Notes: generated by a model not told the origin, from the letters alone. 64,000 bases of DNA from an uncultured Oscillospiraceae bacterium (GCA_947630755.1 CANRIU010000002.1:46899-110898); one strand, 5' to 3'. Positions 9,777 to 20,331 are shown, counted from the stretch's first letter. Numbers and translations are program-made.

Positions 9777-11738
9777 TCACTCCACGGAAATATTTGTGTT
9801 CATGAAAGCTGCGGCCTCGAGGATTATCATCACCAGGACCGTGCTCCAGAGCGACAGCACCCCGGTCACGGCGAGCACCGCGGCGATGCCCCTCACGACA
9901 GAGGCGCCTATGGCGCTTATGGTCAGCTTCCGGCGGATGTCCTTCGCTATGCGCACGGTGGCGGCGAGCTTGGAAAGCTCCCCGGAGGCAATGACCACAT
10001 CCGGGAAGGTCCCTGTGGCCTCCGGGCCCACGCCCAATGTAACACTGAGGTTTGCAAGCTCCAGAAGCTCCCGGTCGTTCCCGGCGCTGCTGACGAACGC
10101 GGCACGCTCGCCGCCCATCTGGCTCTCCTGAATGTATTGAAGCCGCTCGCTCTTGTCCCTGGGGCGGCAGTCGGAGTAAATCTCCGTTATCCCCACCCGG
10201 CGGCCCAAATTCGTCGCCGAGAGGGCGTTGTCCCCGGTCATGAGCGCCACGTTCGGCACGCCCACATTTTTAAGGTCGTGGACCACGGTGATGGCGTCGC
10301 TTACGATGGTGTCGGAAAAGTCTATCCTGCCGACGCAGGTCCTGCCCACCGCGACAAAGACGCAGGTTTCCCCGGGGATGTACAGGTCCCCCTTGACGCC
10401 CAGCCTCTCCATGAAGTCGATATTTCCAATGGCAACCGCCGTGTCGCCATCAAGCCGCGCCACGCAGCCGTAGCCCTCCTGCGACTTGTGGACGGTTATC
10501 CGGGACTTGTCCGGAGTGAGGCCGGAATACTCCCGTATCGCCCTGTCAAGGGCGTGGTCGGAGTACGCCCCGGCCTGCACGGCGAGATACAAAAGCTGGT
10601 CCTGGCTTATGCGCACAGGGTCCACGGCGGTGACCTTGTACTGGCCCTTTGTCAGCGTCCCTGTCTTGTTGAAAAGCACCGAGGTTATCTCAGACGCCGC
10701 GTAGACCGTCCCGGCGTCGGAGAACCATATGGTGTTGGCGATAGCCGACTCCACGCCGTTAACATATGTCATAAGCGCCCCGGCCTCGCCGGAGAAGACG
10801 CACACCGTGAGCACCACCGCGCCCCGGCCTATCCATTTTAGAAAATCCATTCCGTCAAAAAGCGGCGGAATGACGCTGAAAATAACCGCGGCGCAAAGTG
10901 CCGCCAGCAGCCCTGTCCACTCATACCTGCGAAGGTCCACAACGGGCTTTATCCTGGCGGAGTCAAGCTCCCTGATGGTGACATCCAGCCGCTCCCCGAG
11001 GGGACCCTCGCCGTCGGTGCGAAGGGCGGTTATGCGGCTTTTCACAAAGCTGAGCTCACGCTCTTTTATAACATTGAATATGCCCTTACTCACGTTGTAG
11101 ATAGCCGCGGAGACAGCGGCCTCCACCAGCGCTCCGGAGCAGCCGAAGATAACGGCGGCGGCAAGCATCACAAGCCCCGTTGGCACGCCGTCCCTGTTGC
11201 GGAAAAACCGGAACGTCTCCATCGCCATGGGCACACAGGCTATGACGAGCCCCGCAATGACCATGATGCTCCACGCCGGGTCCTCCAAGTCCGGGAGGAC
11301 GGCGGCGCACACCAGCGCCACGGCGAGGACCATGGACAAAATGAGAAGTACAAGTCCCCGGGGTATGAGGGCGCGCCTCTCCCGGCGGGCGGGCCTCTCC
11401 GCCCTGCCCTCCCGGGGCTTTTCGTCCTCCGGGGCGTCGTCATCACCGTCCATGAGGGCTGTGCTGTCATCGAGATTGGGAAAATCGTCCCCGGAGCTCT
11501 CCCCCGCCTGCTCCTCCGGAGCATCGGGAGCATCGCCGGAGGGGTTCTCGGTCCTCTCCGCCTCCTCCGGGGCAGGCTGCGGGTCCCGGTCCTTCACGGG
11601 CGCGTCCTCACCGCCGCCCTCTGTCCGGGCCCCCTCGGAACCGAATTCACGGAGGATCTGGTCCACGGAGAGCTCGCCGCCCTCAGCCTGAGAGGGCTCC
11701 TGCGCCCTCCCGGCGCGGATGTCTTTATCTCTCATCAG
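9777..11738 (-). CDS. P-type ATPase-like membrane protein with non-canonical catalytic motif (NKTGTLT)
   Basis: SVLFNKTGTLTKGQYKV; ALMTGDNALSATNLGRRVGI; acidic low-complexity N-terminus; multiple TM segments. ORF track starts at 11786; ATG at 11738 is an alternative start. Confidence 0.7.
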   Translation of the reverse strand: MMRDKDIRAGRAQEPSQAEGGELSVDQILREFGSEGARTEGGGEDAPVKDRDPQPAPEEAERTENPSGDAPDAPEEQAGESSGDDFPNLDDSTALMDGDDDAPEDEKPREGRAERPARRERRALIPRGLVLLILSMVLAVALVCAAVLPDLEDPAWSIMVIAGLVIACVPMAMETFRFFRNRDGVPTGLVMLAAAVIFGCSGALVEAAVSAAIYNVSKGIFNVIKERELSFVKSRITALRTDGEGPLGERLDVTIRELDSARIKPVVDLRRYEWTGLLAALCAAVIFSVIPPLFDGMDFLKWIGRGAVVLTVCVFSGEAGALMTYVNGVESAIANTIWFSDAGTVYAASEITSVLFNKTGTLTKGQYKVTAVDPVRISQDQLLYLAVQAGAYSDHALDRAIREYSGLTPDKSRITVHKSQEGYGCVARLDGDTAVAIGNIDFMERLGVKGDLYIPGETCVFVAVGRTCVGRIDFSDTIVSDAITVVHDLKNVGVPNVALMTGDNALSATNLGRRVGITEIYSDCRPRDKSERLQYIQESQMGGERAAFVSSAGNDRELLELANLSVTLGVGPEATGTFPDVVIASGELSKLAATVRIAKDIRRKLTISAIGASVVRGIAAVLAVTGVLSLWSTVLVMIILEAAAFMNTNISVE

Positions 11739-11831
11739 TTCACCTCCCGGATAATTATCGGGAAGCGCTCGAAGCCCCGAAACCACAAGGCCCGATCGCT
11801 TCCCGATTCGGTCTCAGCTTATTTTCTTAAA

Positions 11832-12800
11832 TCACGCTTTGCCGGCGCAGCCGAGGACATCGATGAGCTTGTGGGTGACGATGGCCTTGATGTTGGCGCG
11901 GGCCGGAGTGAGGTACTGGCGCGGGTCGAAGTGGTCAGGATGCTCCGCGAAATACTGGCGGATGGACCCGGTCATGGCAAGACGAAGGTCGGAGTCGATG
12001 TTTATCTTGCACACGGAGAGGGTCGCGGCCTTTCTCAGCTGCTCCTCGGGGATGCCCACGGCGTCGGGCATACGTCCGCCGTTGGCGTTTATCATTCTTA
12101 CATACTCCTGGGGCACGCTGGAGGAGCCGTGGAGGACGATGGGGAATCCGGGCAGACGGCGGGAGACCTCCTCAAGGATGTCGAACCTGAGGGGAGGCGG
12201 GACAAGGACGCCCTGCTCATTGCGGGTGCACTGGGCGGCGGTGAACTTGTAGGCGCCGTGGCTGGTGCCGATGGCGATGGCGAGGGAGTCGCAGCCCGTT
12301 TTGGAGACGAACTCCTCCACCTCCTCGGGGCGGGTGTAGCTGGAATCCTCGGCGGAGACGTTGACCTCGTCCTCCACACCTGCAAGAGAGCCCAGCTCCG
12401 CCTCCACCACCACGCCGTGGTCGTGGGCGTACTCAACGACCCTGCGGGTGAGAGCAATATTCTCGGCGAAGGGCTTGGAGCTGGCGTCGATCATGACGGA
12501 GGTGAAACCGCCGTCGATGCAGGACTTGCAGGTCTCAAAATCCGGGCCGTGGTCCAGGTGAAGGGCAATGGGGATGTCGGGGCACTCGATGACCGCGGCC
12601 TCAACCAGCTTCACAAGGTAGGTGTGGTTGGCGTAGGCGCGGGCGCCCTTGCTGACCTGAAGGATGAGGGGGGCGTGCTGCTCACGGGCGGCCTCGGTGA
12701 TGCCCTGAACTATCTCCATGTTGTTGACGTTGAAAGCGCCCACGGCATATCCGCCGTCATAGGCCTTTTTGAACATTTCAGTCGTTGTTACCAGAGGCAT
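11832..12800 (-). CDS. fba: class II fructose-1,6-bisphosphate aldolase
   Basis: 322 aa; GAFNVNNMEIVQGI, ALHLDHGPDFE, FTSVMIDASSKPFAEN, VEAELGSLAGVED, LVLHGSSSVPQE-type region, KINIDSDLRLAM. Confidence 0.93.
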   Translation of the reverse strand: MPLVTTTEMFKKAYDGGYAVGAFNVNNMEIVQGITEAAREQHAPLILQVSKGARAYANHTYLVKLVEAAVIECPDIPIALHLDHGPDFETCKSCIDGGFTSVMIDASSKPFAENIALTRRVVEYAHDHGVVVEAELGSLAGVEDEVNVSAEDSSYTRPEEVEEFVSKTGCDSLAIAIGTSHGAYKFTAAQCTRNEQGVLVPPPLRFDILEEVSRRLPGFPIVLHGSSSVPQEYVRMINANGGRMPDAVGIPEEQLRKAATLSVCKINIDSDLRLAMTGSIRQYFAEHPDHFDPRQYLTPARANIKAIVTHKLIDVLGCAGKA

Positions 12801-12893
12801 AATAATTCACTCCTAAGTAAAAATTGGGGGTTTACAACTATTTATTATAGCATACTCAAACAGCAATTCAAGTATCAAAATCGTAAAAATATC

Positions 12894-12918
12894 GCGGCGC
12901 GGAAATCCTCCGCGCCGC
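12894..12918 (-). terminator. terminator-like hairpin downstream of aminotransferase gene
   Basis: gcggcgcgga-aatcc-tccgcgccgc. Confidence 0.6.
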
Positions 12919-12929
12919 AGAATATGCAC

Positions 12930-14129
12930 TTATGCCGTGGGCTCGTTGTTGAGGAACCTCTCGAGCCTGTCGAGGCCCTTTTTGATGTTCTCAATGCTCG
13001 TGGCGTAGCTCCAGCGGATGTGGTTCTGGGAGCCGAAGGCCGCACCGGGGACGGTAGCCACAAGGCCGTGCTTCAAAAGCGCCTGGGCAAAGTCGTCGGC
13101 GTTGTCTATTTTCTCCCCGCAGAGGGTGGAGCCGAAAGTTTTGGAGACGTTCATGAAGATGTAGAACGCCCCGTCCGGGGGAAGGCAGCTCACCTTATCC
13201 ATTGCGGCGACACGCTCAAGGAAGTAGGCGCGGCGCTTTGTAAACTCCGCGTGCATTTTGGCGACGCACTCCTGGTCCCCGGCGTAGGCGGCGATGGAGG
13301 CGTACTGGGCGATATTGCTGGCGTTGCCGGTGGAGTGGCTCAGGTATGTGTCCATGAGCTTGATTATCTCCGCAGGTCCCGCGGCAAAGCCGATGCGCCA
13401 TCCGGTCATGGCGTAGGTCTTGGATACGCCGTTGACAATGACAGTGCGCTTTGTAAGCTCCGGGTCGACGGCGGCGGCGGAGACGAACTTCCCCTCATAC
13501 ACCAGCGTGGCGTAGATCTCGTCGTCGATGAGGTAGAGGTCGTTGTCAACTATCACCTTCGCAAGGCCGGAAAGCTCCTCCTCGGAGTAGAGCATACCCG
13601 TGGGGTTGGAGGGGTTTGTGAGAATAACGCACTTCGTCCTCTCCGTCACCGCGGCGGCGAGCTGCTCCGGGGAGATCTTGAAACGGGTGGACTCGTCAGT
13701 GTTCAGGATAACGGGCACCGCGCCGCACATCCTGATGGCCTCCTCATATGTCACCCAGTAGGGCGCCGGGAGGATGACCTCGTCCCCGGGGTTGAGCATT
13801 ACGCGCATGGCTATGTACAGGACGTGCTTCGCGCCGGAGGATACGCAGATGTTTTTGTTCTCATATTTGAGCCCGAAGGTCCTGTCAAGATACCCGCAGA
13901 TGGCGCTCTTCAGGGGCGCAATGCCGGAGGAGGAGGTATAGTAGGACTTGTTCTGCTCAATGGCGGCAATGCCCGCCGCCTTGATGTGGTCCGGGGTGAA
14001 AAAATCAGTCTCACCGGCGCCAAAGCTCACCACGTCGACGCCCTTTGCTTTAAGGTCCTGGCTTATGGCGTTTATTGCGAGCGTTGCGGAGGGCTTTATG
14101 GCGCGTGCCTGGGAGGATAGAGGTTTCAT
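12930..14129 (-). CDS. pyridoxal-phosphate-dependent aminotransferase (class I, AspC-like)
   Basis: 399 aa; NPSNPTGMLYSEEEL, VNGVSKTYAMTGWRIGFAAGP. Confidence 0.92.
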   Translation of the reverse strand: MKPLSSQARAIKPSATLAINAISQDLKAKGVDVVSFGAGETDFFTPDHIKAAGIAAIEQNKSYYTSSSGIAPLKSAICGYLDRTFGLKYENKNICVSSGAKHVLYIAMRVMLNPGDEVILPAPYWVTYEEAIRMCGAVPVILNTDESTRFKISPEQLAAAVTERTKCVILTNPSNPTGMLYSEEELSGLAKVIVDNDLYLIDDEIYATLVYEGKFVSAAAVDPELTKRTVIVNGVSKTYAMTGWRIGFAAGPAEIIKLMDTYLSHSTGNASNIAQYASIAAYAGDQECVAKMHAEFTKRRAYFLERVAAMDKVSCLPPDGAFYIFMNVSKTFGSTLCGEKIDNADDFAQALLKHGLVATVPGAAFGSQNHIRWSYATSIENIKKGLDRLERFLNNEPTA

Positions 14130-14260
14130 GGATCATTGCTCCTTACTTGCTTTTGATTTTACATTCATTATATGCCGAAAAATGCATTTTGGCAAGTGTA
14201 TACTGTGATTTTCATATGATTATGAATTAATTTTTATAAACGTCTTGCAGGTTTTGTGCA

Positions 14261-14334
14261 AATTAACACAACCAACAAATTCTGCTAATTGTAACCATTT
14301 GTTTGTTGTTAATTTTTATATGGCGTATTATAAT
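14261..14334 (+). promoter_or_regulatory. promoter TTGTTA-N17-TATAAT with an imperfect dyad overlapping the -35
   Basis: -35 14306-14311, -10 14329-14334; imperfect inverted repeat aattaacacaaccaacaaa ... tttgtttgttgttaatt (14261-14314). Confidence 0.5.
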
Positions 14335-14382
14335 ATTTTTCAGGAATAAGAATAAATACGACGGCGGAGAGGAGGGTCCGGC

Positions 14383-15027
14383 ATGAGCAGGAAGCATACC
14401 GTTCTGGCATCCATCATCGGATTTCTCGCCGGGGCGCTGGTGTGCCTTCTCGTCATAGTGTTTATTTTCCCCGTGAGGGTCCCGCGGACGGCAAATGTCT
14501 ACAAGGTGGATGAGAGCTCCGGCGTGACCGGGCAGCAGCTCACCGATATGGCGTTGGAGGCGGCGGGGTATCTGAAAACCGGGAACTTTCAGGCATTGTC
14601 GGAGCTGGTGCACCCGGACTACGGGCTCATCTTCTCTCCCTTTGCCACCGTAAACCTGTCCACCAACCTGTGCTTTTCGGTAAAGGAGCTTCCGGGTCTT
14701 GGCGAGAGCACCGAAAAACTCGTCTGGGGCGTCCACACCGACGGGGGCGAGCCGATAAGCATGACGGTGCAGGAATACATGAAGGAGTTTGTTTTTGACC
14801 GGGATTACACCGCGGCGCCCCTAATCGGTGTGAATTACACCATCCGCACGGGAAACGCCCTTGAGAACGTCTCCGACTCCTTCCCCGGAGCGAGCTTCGT
14901 GGACCTGTGCTATCCCGGCACTGCGGAGGCGGAGTACACCGACTGGTCCACCCTGCGGCTTGTATTTGAGGAGCACGACGGGGAGCTTTCGCTCACCTGC
15001 GTCATTCACTCCGAGGCCGTCATTTGA
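14383..15027 (+). CDS. hypothetical membrane-anchored protein
   Basis: 214 aa with N-terminal TM segment; RBS-preceded ATG. Confidence 0.6.
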   Translation: MSRKHTVLASIIGFLAGALVCLLVIVFIFPVRVPRTANVYKVDESSGVTGQQLTDMALEAAGYLKTGNFQALSELVHPDYGLIFSPFATVNLSTNLCFSVKELPGLGESTEKLVWGVHTDGGEPISMTVQEYMKEFVFDRDYTAAPLIGVNYTIRTGNALENVSDSFPGASFVDLCYPGTAEAEYTDWSTLRLVFEEHDGELSLTCVIHSEAVI

Positions 15028-15191
15028 ATTTTTACCACCCCCATCGGCAAATTTGTATTATTATTTTTTAAATAAAAAATAACTTCATGACCATAATTTC
15101 ATATCTCCTTCGCGGAATCAAAGACCCGGCGCGGGCAAATAATAAGCTCCGCACACGAATCTATGGTCTTTGACCTTAAAACGGAGGAATT

Positions 15192-15566
15192 ATGAAAAAA
15201 GCATTATATATCGCGCTGGCACTGGCGCTGACGCTCTCCCTCGCCTCCTGCGGAAATTCCGACGCGGACAGGAGCGACAACACAAAGGACGGGGTCCTTG
15301 GGGACGGCTTTGAGGACGATATGGACGACCTCAAGGACGACATCAAGGACGCGGGCCGTGACCTTAAGGACGCCGGACGGGACATCACCGGGGACGGCAA
15401 CGTGGGCAGCGGAACTCAGGACGGCTCCACAAACGACAATGACACCTCCACCGGAACCGGAAGAGGTACCGCGGGCGGCAGGACCGTCCCCGGCACAGGG
15501 TCGGAGGCTCCCCGGAGCAATATGTCCGGGACCCGCTTCTCCCGCACTGCCAACGCTGTTCGATAA
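15192..15566 (+). CDS. small acidic lipoprotein
   Basis: Signal peptide with lipobox LSLASC; amphipathic DDLKDDIKDAGRDLKDAGRDI. Confidence 0.65.
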   Translation: MKKALYIALALALTLSLASCGNSDADRSDNTKDGVLGDGFEDDMDDLKDDIKDAGRDLKDAGRDITGDGNVGSGTQDGSTNDNDTSTGTGRGTAGGRTVPGTGSEAPRSNMSGTRFSRTANAVR

Positions 15567-15571
15567 TCTAT

Positions 15572-15604
15572 CCCCGGTCCGTCGGACCGGGGTACATATT
15601 TTTT
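15572..15604 (+). terminator. rho-independent terminator
   Basis: ccccggtccg t cggaccgggg followed by a T-rich tract. Confidence 0.7.
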
Positions 15605-15670
15605 CGGCATCTCGGACCGATAGCTTTGCCGCCGGGTTATTTTCATGGCGGGACAGTATCAAAATTAATG

Positions 15671-15699
15671 TTGACAGCGGCGGCAAAAGCAAATATATT
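15671..15699 (+). promoter_or_regulatory. sigma-A-type promoter for folD
   Basis: TTGACA (15671-15676), 17-bp spacer, TATATT (15694-15699). Confidence 0.6.
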
Positions 15700-15756
15700 T
15701 GTTTTATGAAATTTCCCGCCCCAAAGCGCGGCGCGGAGGAGCATGGAGGATGACAA

Positions 15757-16614
15757 ATGGCGCAGTTATTAAAGGGCGCGCCCGTGGCGGCGGCAATCAG
15801 CGAGAGGACAAGGTCAAGGGCCGGCGCCCTTCGGGAGCGCGGCATCGAGCCGACGCTGGTCCTTTTGCGCGTCGGGGAGAACAACGCGGACATATACTAT
15901 GAGCGCGGCGCTGTGAAGCGCTGCGCCGCAGTGGGGGTCGGGGTAAGGCGTGTCGTCCTGCCGGAGGATGTCAGCGAGGGTGAGCTTCTTAAGGTTATCG
16001 ATGGTCTAAACCGGGACAGCGGCGTGCACGGCGTGCTCATCTTCCGCCCCCTGCCCCGGCACATAAGCGACGCCAGAGTGCGGGACGCGCTCTCACCGGA
16101 GAAGGACGTGGACGGAATAACCGACGGCTCCCTCGCCGGAGTCTTTACCGGAGGCGGGCGGGGGTTCTGCCCCTGCACGGCCCAGAGCTGCGCGGAGATC
16201 CTTGACTTCTACGGTGTGGACTGCACCGGAAGGCGGGCCGTGGTGATGGGAAGGAGCCTCGTCATAGGAAAGCCCGTGTCGCAGCTTTTGCTGGCGCGAA
16301 ACGCCACCGTCACAGTCTGCCATACCCGCACCCGGGATTTGCCCGAGGAGACAAGGCGCGCCGACATCATCGTTGCCGCCGTGGGGCACTTAAACGCCCT
16401 CGGGGCGGAGCACGTCTCCCCCGGTCAGATCGTAATCGATGTGGGCATAAACACAAGTCCCGATGGAAAAATGGCGGGCGACGCGGACTTTGGCGCGGTG
16501 GAGCCGATAGTCTCCGCCATAACGCCAGTCCCCGGCGGCGTGGGGAGCGTCACCACCGCGGTGCTCGCCGCCCACACCGTGGAGGCGGCGGAGCGGCAAA
16601 GTCAGACCGTGTAA
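15757..16614 (+). CDS. folD: bifunctional methylenetetrahydrofolate dehydrogenase/cyclohydrolase
   Basis: 285 aa; ALSPEKDVDGI, PCTAQSCAEIL, VVMGRSLVIGKPVSQLLLARNATVTVCHTRT, VPGGVGSVTTAVL. Confidence 0.92.
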   Translation: MAQLLKGAPVAAAISERTRSRAGALRERGIEPTLVLLRVGENNADIYYERGAVKRCAAVGVGVRRVVLPEDVSEGELLKVIDGLNRDSGVHGVLIFRPLPRHISDARVRDALSPEKDVDGITDGSLAGVFTGGGRGFCPCTAQSCAEILDFYGVDCTGRRAVVMGRSLVIGKPVSQLLLARNATVTVCHTRTRDLPEETRRADIIVAAVGHLNALGAEHVSPGQIVIDVGINTSPDGKMAGDADFGAVEPIVSAITPVPGGVGSVTTAVLAAHTVEAAERQSQTV

Positions 16615-16645
16615 TGCTCTTGTATCATAATAATATGACAAAATA

Positions 16646-16673
16646 ACCGGAGGCAGGGTTTCCCGCCTCCGGT
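16646..16673. terminator. terminator-like hairpin between convergent genes
   Basis: accggaggc-agggtttccc-gcctccggt. Confidence 0.65.
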
Positions 16674-16683
16674 CATGCTTATA

Positions 16684-17259
16684 TTACATTTTATTATTAT
16701 CCGTATCGATTCTGTACTTTTCCATCCCCTGGCGGAAAATGTCCCCGCCCTGGGAGTCTATGCCCACTATGATGGGCATTTTTTCAACATAAAGGCGCTT
16801 TACGGACTCGCAGCCCAGCTCCGGGAAGGCTATCTCCTCCATGGATTTTATGGATTTTGCGATGAGCGCCCCGGCTCCGCCCACGGCACACAGGTAAACC
16901 GCGCCGTTCGCGGCTATTGCCCGGCGGACCTCGTCGGAGCGCTGTCCCTTGCCTATCATCCCGGCAAGGCCAAGCTCAAGAAGTCTCGGCGTGAAGCTGT
17001 CCATGCGGCTGGAGGTGGTGGGCCCGCAGGCGCCTGTGGGCATACCGCCATGTCCGGGCGTCGGCCCGGCGTAGTAGATAACGGCGCCGCGGATGTCAAA
17101 GGGCGGCCTCTCCCCCGCGTCAAGAAGGCGGAATATGGCCATATGGGCCTGGTCCCGGGAGGTGTATATCGTCCCCGTCAGCAGCACCCTGTCCCCCACG
17201 CGCATTTCGGGCGAATATTTTCTCAGCTCCTCCGCCCTTATGTCAAAAACCTTCTGCAT
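16684..17259 (-). CDS. Fe-S hydro-lyase / fumarate hydratase beta-type subunit
   Basis: 191 aa; VGDRVLLTGTIYTSRDQAHM, IYYAGPTPGHGGMPTGACGPTTSSRMDSFTPRLLE, MIGKGQ. Confidence 0.88.
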   Translation of the reverse strand: MQKVFDIRAEELRKYSPEMRVGDRVLLTGTIYTSRDQAHMAIFRLLDAGERPPFDIRGAVIYYAGPTPGHGGMPTGACGPTTSSRMDSFTPRLLELGLAGMIGKGQRSDEVRRAIAANGAVYLCAVGGAGALIAKSIKSMEEIAFPELGCESVKRLYVEKMPIIVGIDSQGGDIFRQGMEKYRIDTDNNKM

Positions 17260-17262
17260 GGC

Positions 17263-17652
17263 TCATTCCTCATCCCCGTTAAGCTGTTCCTCTATTGCCC
17301 GGAGCTTCTCCCCCGCCGAGCTCAAGGTGTCGTTTATGCCCGAAAGCCGTGAGGATATGCCCTTGAGCTCCCCATCGGCGTGGGAGGTGTTGATCCTTAT
17401 GTCGGCGCAGAGGGCCTCATACTCCTCCCGAAGGCTCCTCAAAAGCGCCCTGGCCTCCTCCAGGGCCCGCCGGGCCTCCTCGGAGGTGTCGGAGCCGCTC
17501 TCCTCAAGCTCGCTTATGCGCCCGCGGAGCTCGCTGTTCTCCTTGAGAAGGCCGTTGCGCTCCGCCGCCAGCGTCTCGATATAGCCGATAACGTCATGTC
17601 TGTTGAAGCCGCCGAATACACGCCCCCGAAAGTTCCCCTTCTCCTGCTCCAA
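17263..17652 (-). CDS. coiled-coil protein, DivIVA-like N-terminus
   Basis: 129 aa; NFRGRVFGGFNRHDVIGYIETLAAERN followed by coiled coil. Confidence 0.55.
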   Translation of the reverse strand: MEQEKGNFRGRVFGGFNRHDVIGYIETLAAERNGLLKENSELRGRISELEESGSDTSEEARRALEEARALLRSLREEYEALCADIRINTSHADGELKGISSRLSGINDTLSSAGEKLRAIEEQLNGDEE

Positions 17653-17735
17653 GACAAGATCACCGTCCTCTCAATGTATCTCTAACGGATATATTACCAC
17701 ATTCGTCAAAATAAAACAACCTTTGGAGAAAAACA

Positions 17736-17763
17736 TTTTCCGGTCCCGTTGGGGACCGGAAAA
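17736..17763 (-). terminator. rho-independent terminator downstream of leuS
   Basis: ttttccggtccc-gttg-gggaccggaaaa. Confidence 0.75.
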
Positions 17764-17790
17764 TTTAATAATATCACTAAATAATGAGGC

Positions 17791-20316
17791 TTATTTGCCC
17801 TTCCCGCCGGATTCCGGGCGGAGTATGAGGTTCACCAGCTTGTTCTTGACGACTATCGTCTTGACGACGGTCATGCCCTCCATGGCCCGGCGGACCTTCT
17901 CCTGAGCCTTGACTATCTCCAGAACCGTGTCGTCCGGGGCATCCATGGGCACAACGGCGGTGCATCTGAGCTTGCCGTTGACCTGAACGGCGATCTCCCG
18001 CTCGCTCTCGGTCATTTTCGACTCGTCATAGGTCGGCCACGGGCTCCCGGCGGCACGGCCCTCAAAGCCCTGTATCTCCCACAGCTCCTCGGCGATGTGG
18101 GGCGCGAAGGGTGAGAGCATAGTGAGAAGGACCTTGACATCGCCACGGGAGGGGGGATTCTGGGCGAAGGAGTTCAGAAGTCCCATGAGTGCAGCGATGG
18201 CGGTGTTGAATTTCATGGAGTCGATGTCCTCGCCCACCTTCTTGATGGTGCGGTGGATAACGGCCTCATTCGCGTGGCTGAGGCTCTCGTCCCCGGCAAG
18301 GCGGTTCTCCGCCAGATTCCAGATGCGGTCGAGAAAGCGCTTGCAGCCCTTTACGGCGTTGTCCTGCCAGGGGGAGGCCGTCTCAAAGTCGCCCAGGAAC
18401 ATGATGTATGTCCGGAGGGTGTCGGCGCCGTAGGCCTTCACCACGTCGTCGGGGTTCACCACGTTTCCGAGGGACTTGGACATCTTAACGATGGGGTGGG
18501 TAGTCATATCGCCGTAGTGCTCGTAGAGCCACGCCCTGGCGGCCTCCTCGGAGCCGTGCTCGGCTATCATCCGGGCCTGCTCCTCGTCGCTCATGTTGTC
18601 AAAACACCTGGGGTTCATGCCGAGGATCATGCCGTGGCTCGTCCTCTTCTGGTAGGGCTCCTTTGTGGGCACCACGCCGATGTCGTAGAGGAATTTGTGC
18701 CAGAAGCGGCTATAGAGAAGGTGGAGCGTGGTGTGCTCCATGCCGCCGTTGTACCAGTCCACCGGGGACCAGTACTCAAGGGCCTCCCTGGATGCCAGCT
18801 CGTCGTGGTTGTGGGGGTCCATGTAGCGCAGGAAGTACCAGCTGGAGCCGGCCCACTGGGGCATGGTGTCAGTCTCGCGCTTGGCGGGGCCGCCGCAGCA
18901 GGGGCAGGTGGTGTTGACCCAGTCGGTCATCTTGGATATGGGGCTCTCGCCGTCGTCGGTGGGCTCGTAGTTCTCCACCTCGGGAAGGCGCAGAGGCAGC
19001 TCGGACTCAGGCACCGGGACATAGCCGCACTTGTCGCAGTGTACGATGGGTATGGGTTCGCCCCAGTAGCGCTGGCGGGAGAACACCCAGTCACGGAGCT
19101 TGAAGTTGACCTTCTCCTCGCCCACGCCGTTGTCCTCGAGCCACCGGGTTATCTTCTTTTTTGCCTCCTCCACGGAGAGCCCGTCAAGGAAGCCGGAGTT
19201 CACCATTACGCCAGTCTCGCAGTCAGTGAAGGCGGCCTTCTCCACATCGCCGCCCTTGACCACCTCGATAATGGGCAGGCCGAATTTTTTGGCAAACTCC
19301 CAGTCACGCTCGTCATGGGCAGGGACGGCCATTATTGCGCCGGTACCGTAGGTCGCGAGGACGTAGTCGGAGATGTAAATGGGGATCTGGGTGCCTGTCA
19401 CGGGGTTTATGGCACGGATGCCCTTTATCTCAACACCGGTCTTGTCCTTGGCGACCTCGGTACGCTCAAAGTCGGACTTGCGGGCCGCGGCGGCCTGGTA
19501 GGCGGCGATCTCATCCGGGTTCTCAAAGTGGGGCTGCCATTTCTTAAGTATGGCGTGCTCCGGGGATATGACCATGTATGTGGCGCCGAACATGGTGTCC
19601 GGGCGGGTTGTGAAGATGCGCAGCTTGTCCCCCTCGGTGGTGGAGCGGCCTATCCAGTTGCGCTGCTGGGTCTTGACCCGGTCGATGAAGTCCACGTCGT
19701 CCAAATCGTCCAAAAGCCTCTGGGCGTAGGCGGTTATCTTCAGCATCCACTGGCTCTTCTCCCGGCGGACGACCTCGCTTCCGCAACGCTCACACACGCC
19801 GTTGACGACCTCCTCATTGGCGAGGACGCACTTGCAGGAGGTGCACCAGTTCACGGGGATGTGGGCCTTGTAGGCGAGGCCCTTTTTGAACATCTGGATG
19901 AATATCCACTGCGTCCACTTGTAGTACTCCGGGTCAGTGGTGTCAACTACCCTGTCCCAGTCGAAAGAGTAGCCGAGCATCTTGAGCTGCTGGGTGAAGC
20001 GGGCGATGTTCTTTTTCGTCACGTCGTGGGGGTGGACATGGTGCTTTATGGCGAAGTTCTCCGTGGGGAGGCCGAAGGCGTCAAAGCCTATGGGGAAGAG
20101 AACGTTGTAGCCCTCCATCCGCTTCTTGCGGGCAATTATGTCCATTGCGGTGTAGGGGCGGGGGTGTCCCACATGGAGCCCGTCACCGGAGGGGTAAGGA
20201 AACTCGATAAGTCCGTAAAACTTGGGCTTGTCGGAGCCCGTCACCGCCCGGAAGGGCCGCTCCTCCTCCCATATGTCCTGCCATTTCTTCTCTATCCGTG
20301 AAAAGTCGTATTTCAT
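17791..20316 (-). CDS. leuS: leucyl-tRNA synthetase
   Basis: 841 aa; [21 protein letters not shown] (HxGH class) and [13 protein letters not shown] (KMSKS). Confidence 0.97.
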   Translation of the reverse strand: MKYDFSRIEKKWQDIWEEERPFRAVTGSDKPKFYGLIEFPYPSGDGLHVGHPRPYTAMDIIARKKRMEGYNVLFPIGFDAFGLPTENFAIKHHVHPHDVTKKNIARFTQQLKMLGYSFDWDRVVDTTDPEYYKWTQWIFIQMFKKGLAYKAHIPVNWCTSCKCVLANEEVVNGVCERCGSEVVRREKSQWMLKITAYAQRLLDDLDDVDFIDRVKTQQRNWIGRSTTEGDKLRIFTTRPDTMFGATYMVISPEHAILKKWQPHFENPDEIAAYQAAAARKSDFERTEVAKDKTGVEIKGIRAINPVTGTQIPIYISDYVLATYGTGAIMAVPAHDERDWEFAKKFGLPIIEVVKGGDVEKAAFTDCETGVMVNSGFLDGLSVEEAKKKITRWLEDNGVGEEKVNFKLRDWVFSRQRYWGEPIPIVHCDKCGYVPVPESELPLRLPEVENYEPTDDGESPISKMTDWVNTTCPCCGGPAKRETDTMPQWAGSSWYFLRYMDPHNHDELASREALEYWSPVDWYNGGMEHTTLHLLYSRFWHKFLYDIGVVPTKEPYQKRTSHGMILGMNPRCFDNMSDEEQARMIAEHGSEEAARAWLYEHYGDMTTHPIVKMSKSLGNVVNPDDVVKAYGADTLRTYIMFLGDFETASPWQDNAVKGCKRFLDRIWNLAENRLAGDESLSHANEAVIHRTIKKVGEDIDSMKFNTAIAALMGLLNSFAQNPPSRGDVKVLLTMLSPFAPHIAEELWEIQGFEGRAAGSPWPTYDESKMTESEREIAVQVNGKLRCTAVVPMDAPDDTVLEIVKAQEKVRRAMEGMTVVKTIVVKNKLVNLILRPESGGKGK

Positions 20317-20331
20317 TTGGATCGTCTCTCC

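Noticed and set aside
11871-14120. 749-aa plus-strand ORF
   Set aside because: Antisense of fba and the aminotransferase, spanning their intergenic region; composition is not protein-like.
18253-20301. 682-aa plus-strand ORF
   Set aside because: Exact antisense of leuS; long open frames on the opposite strand are expected in this high-GC codon usage.
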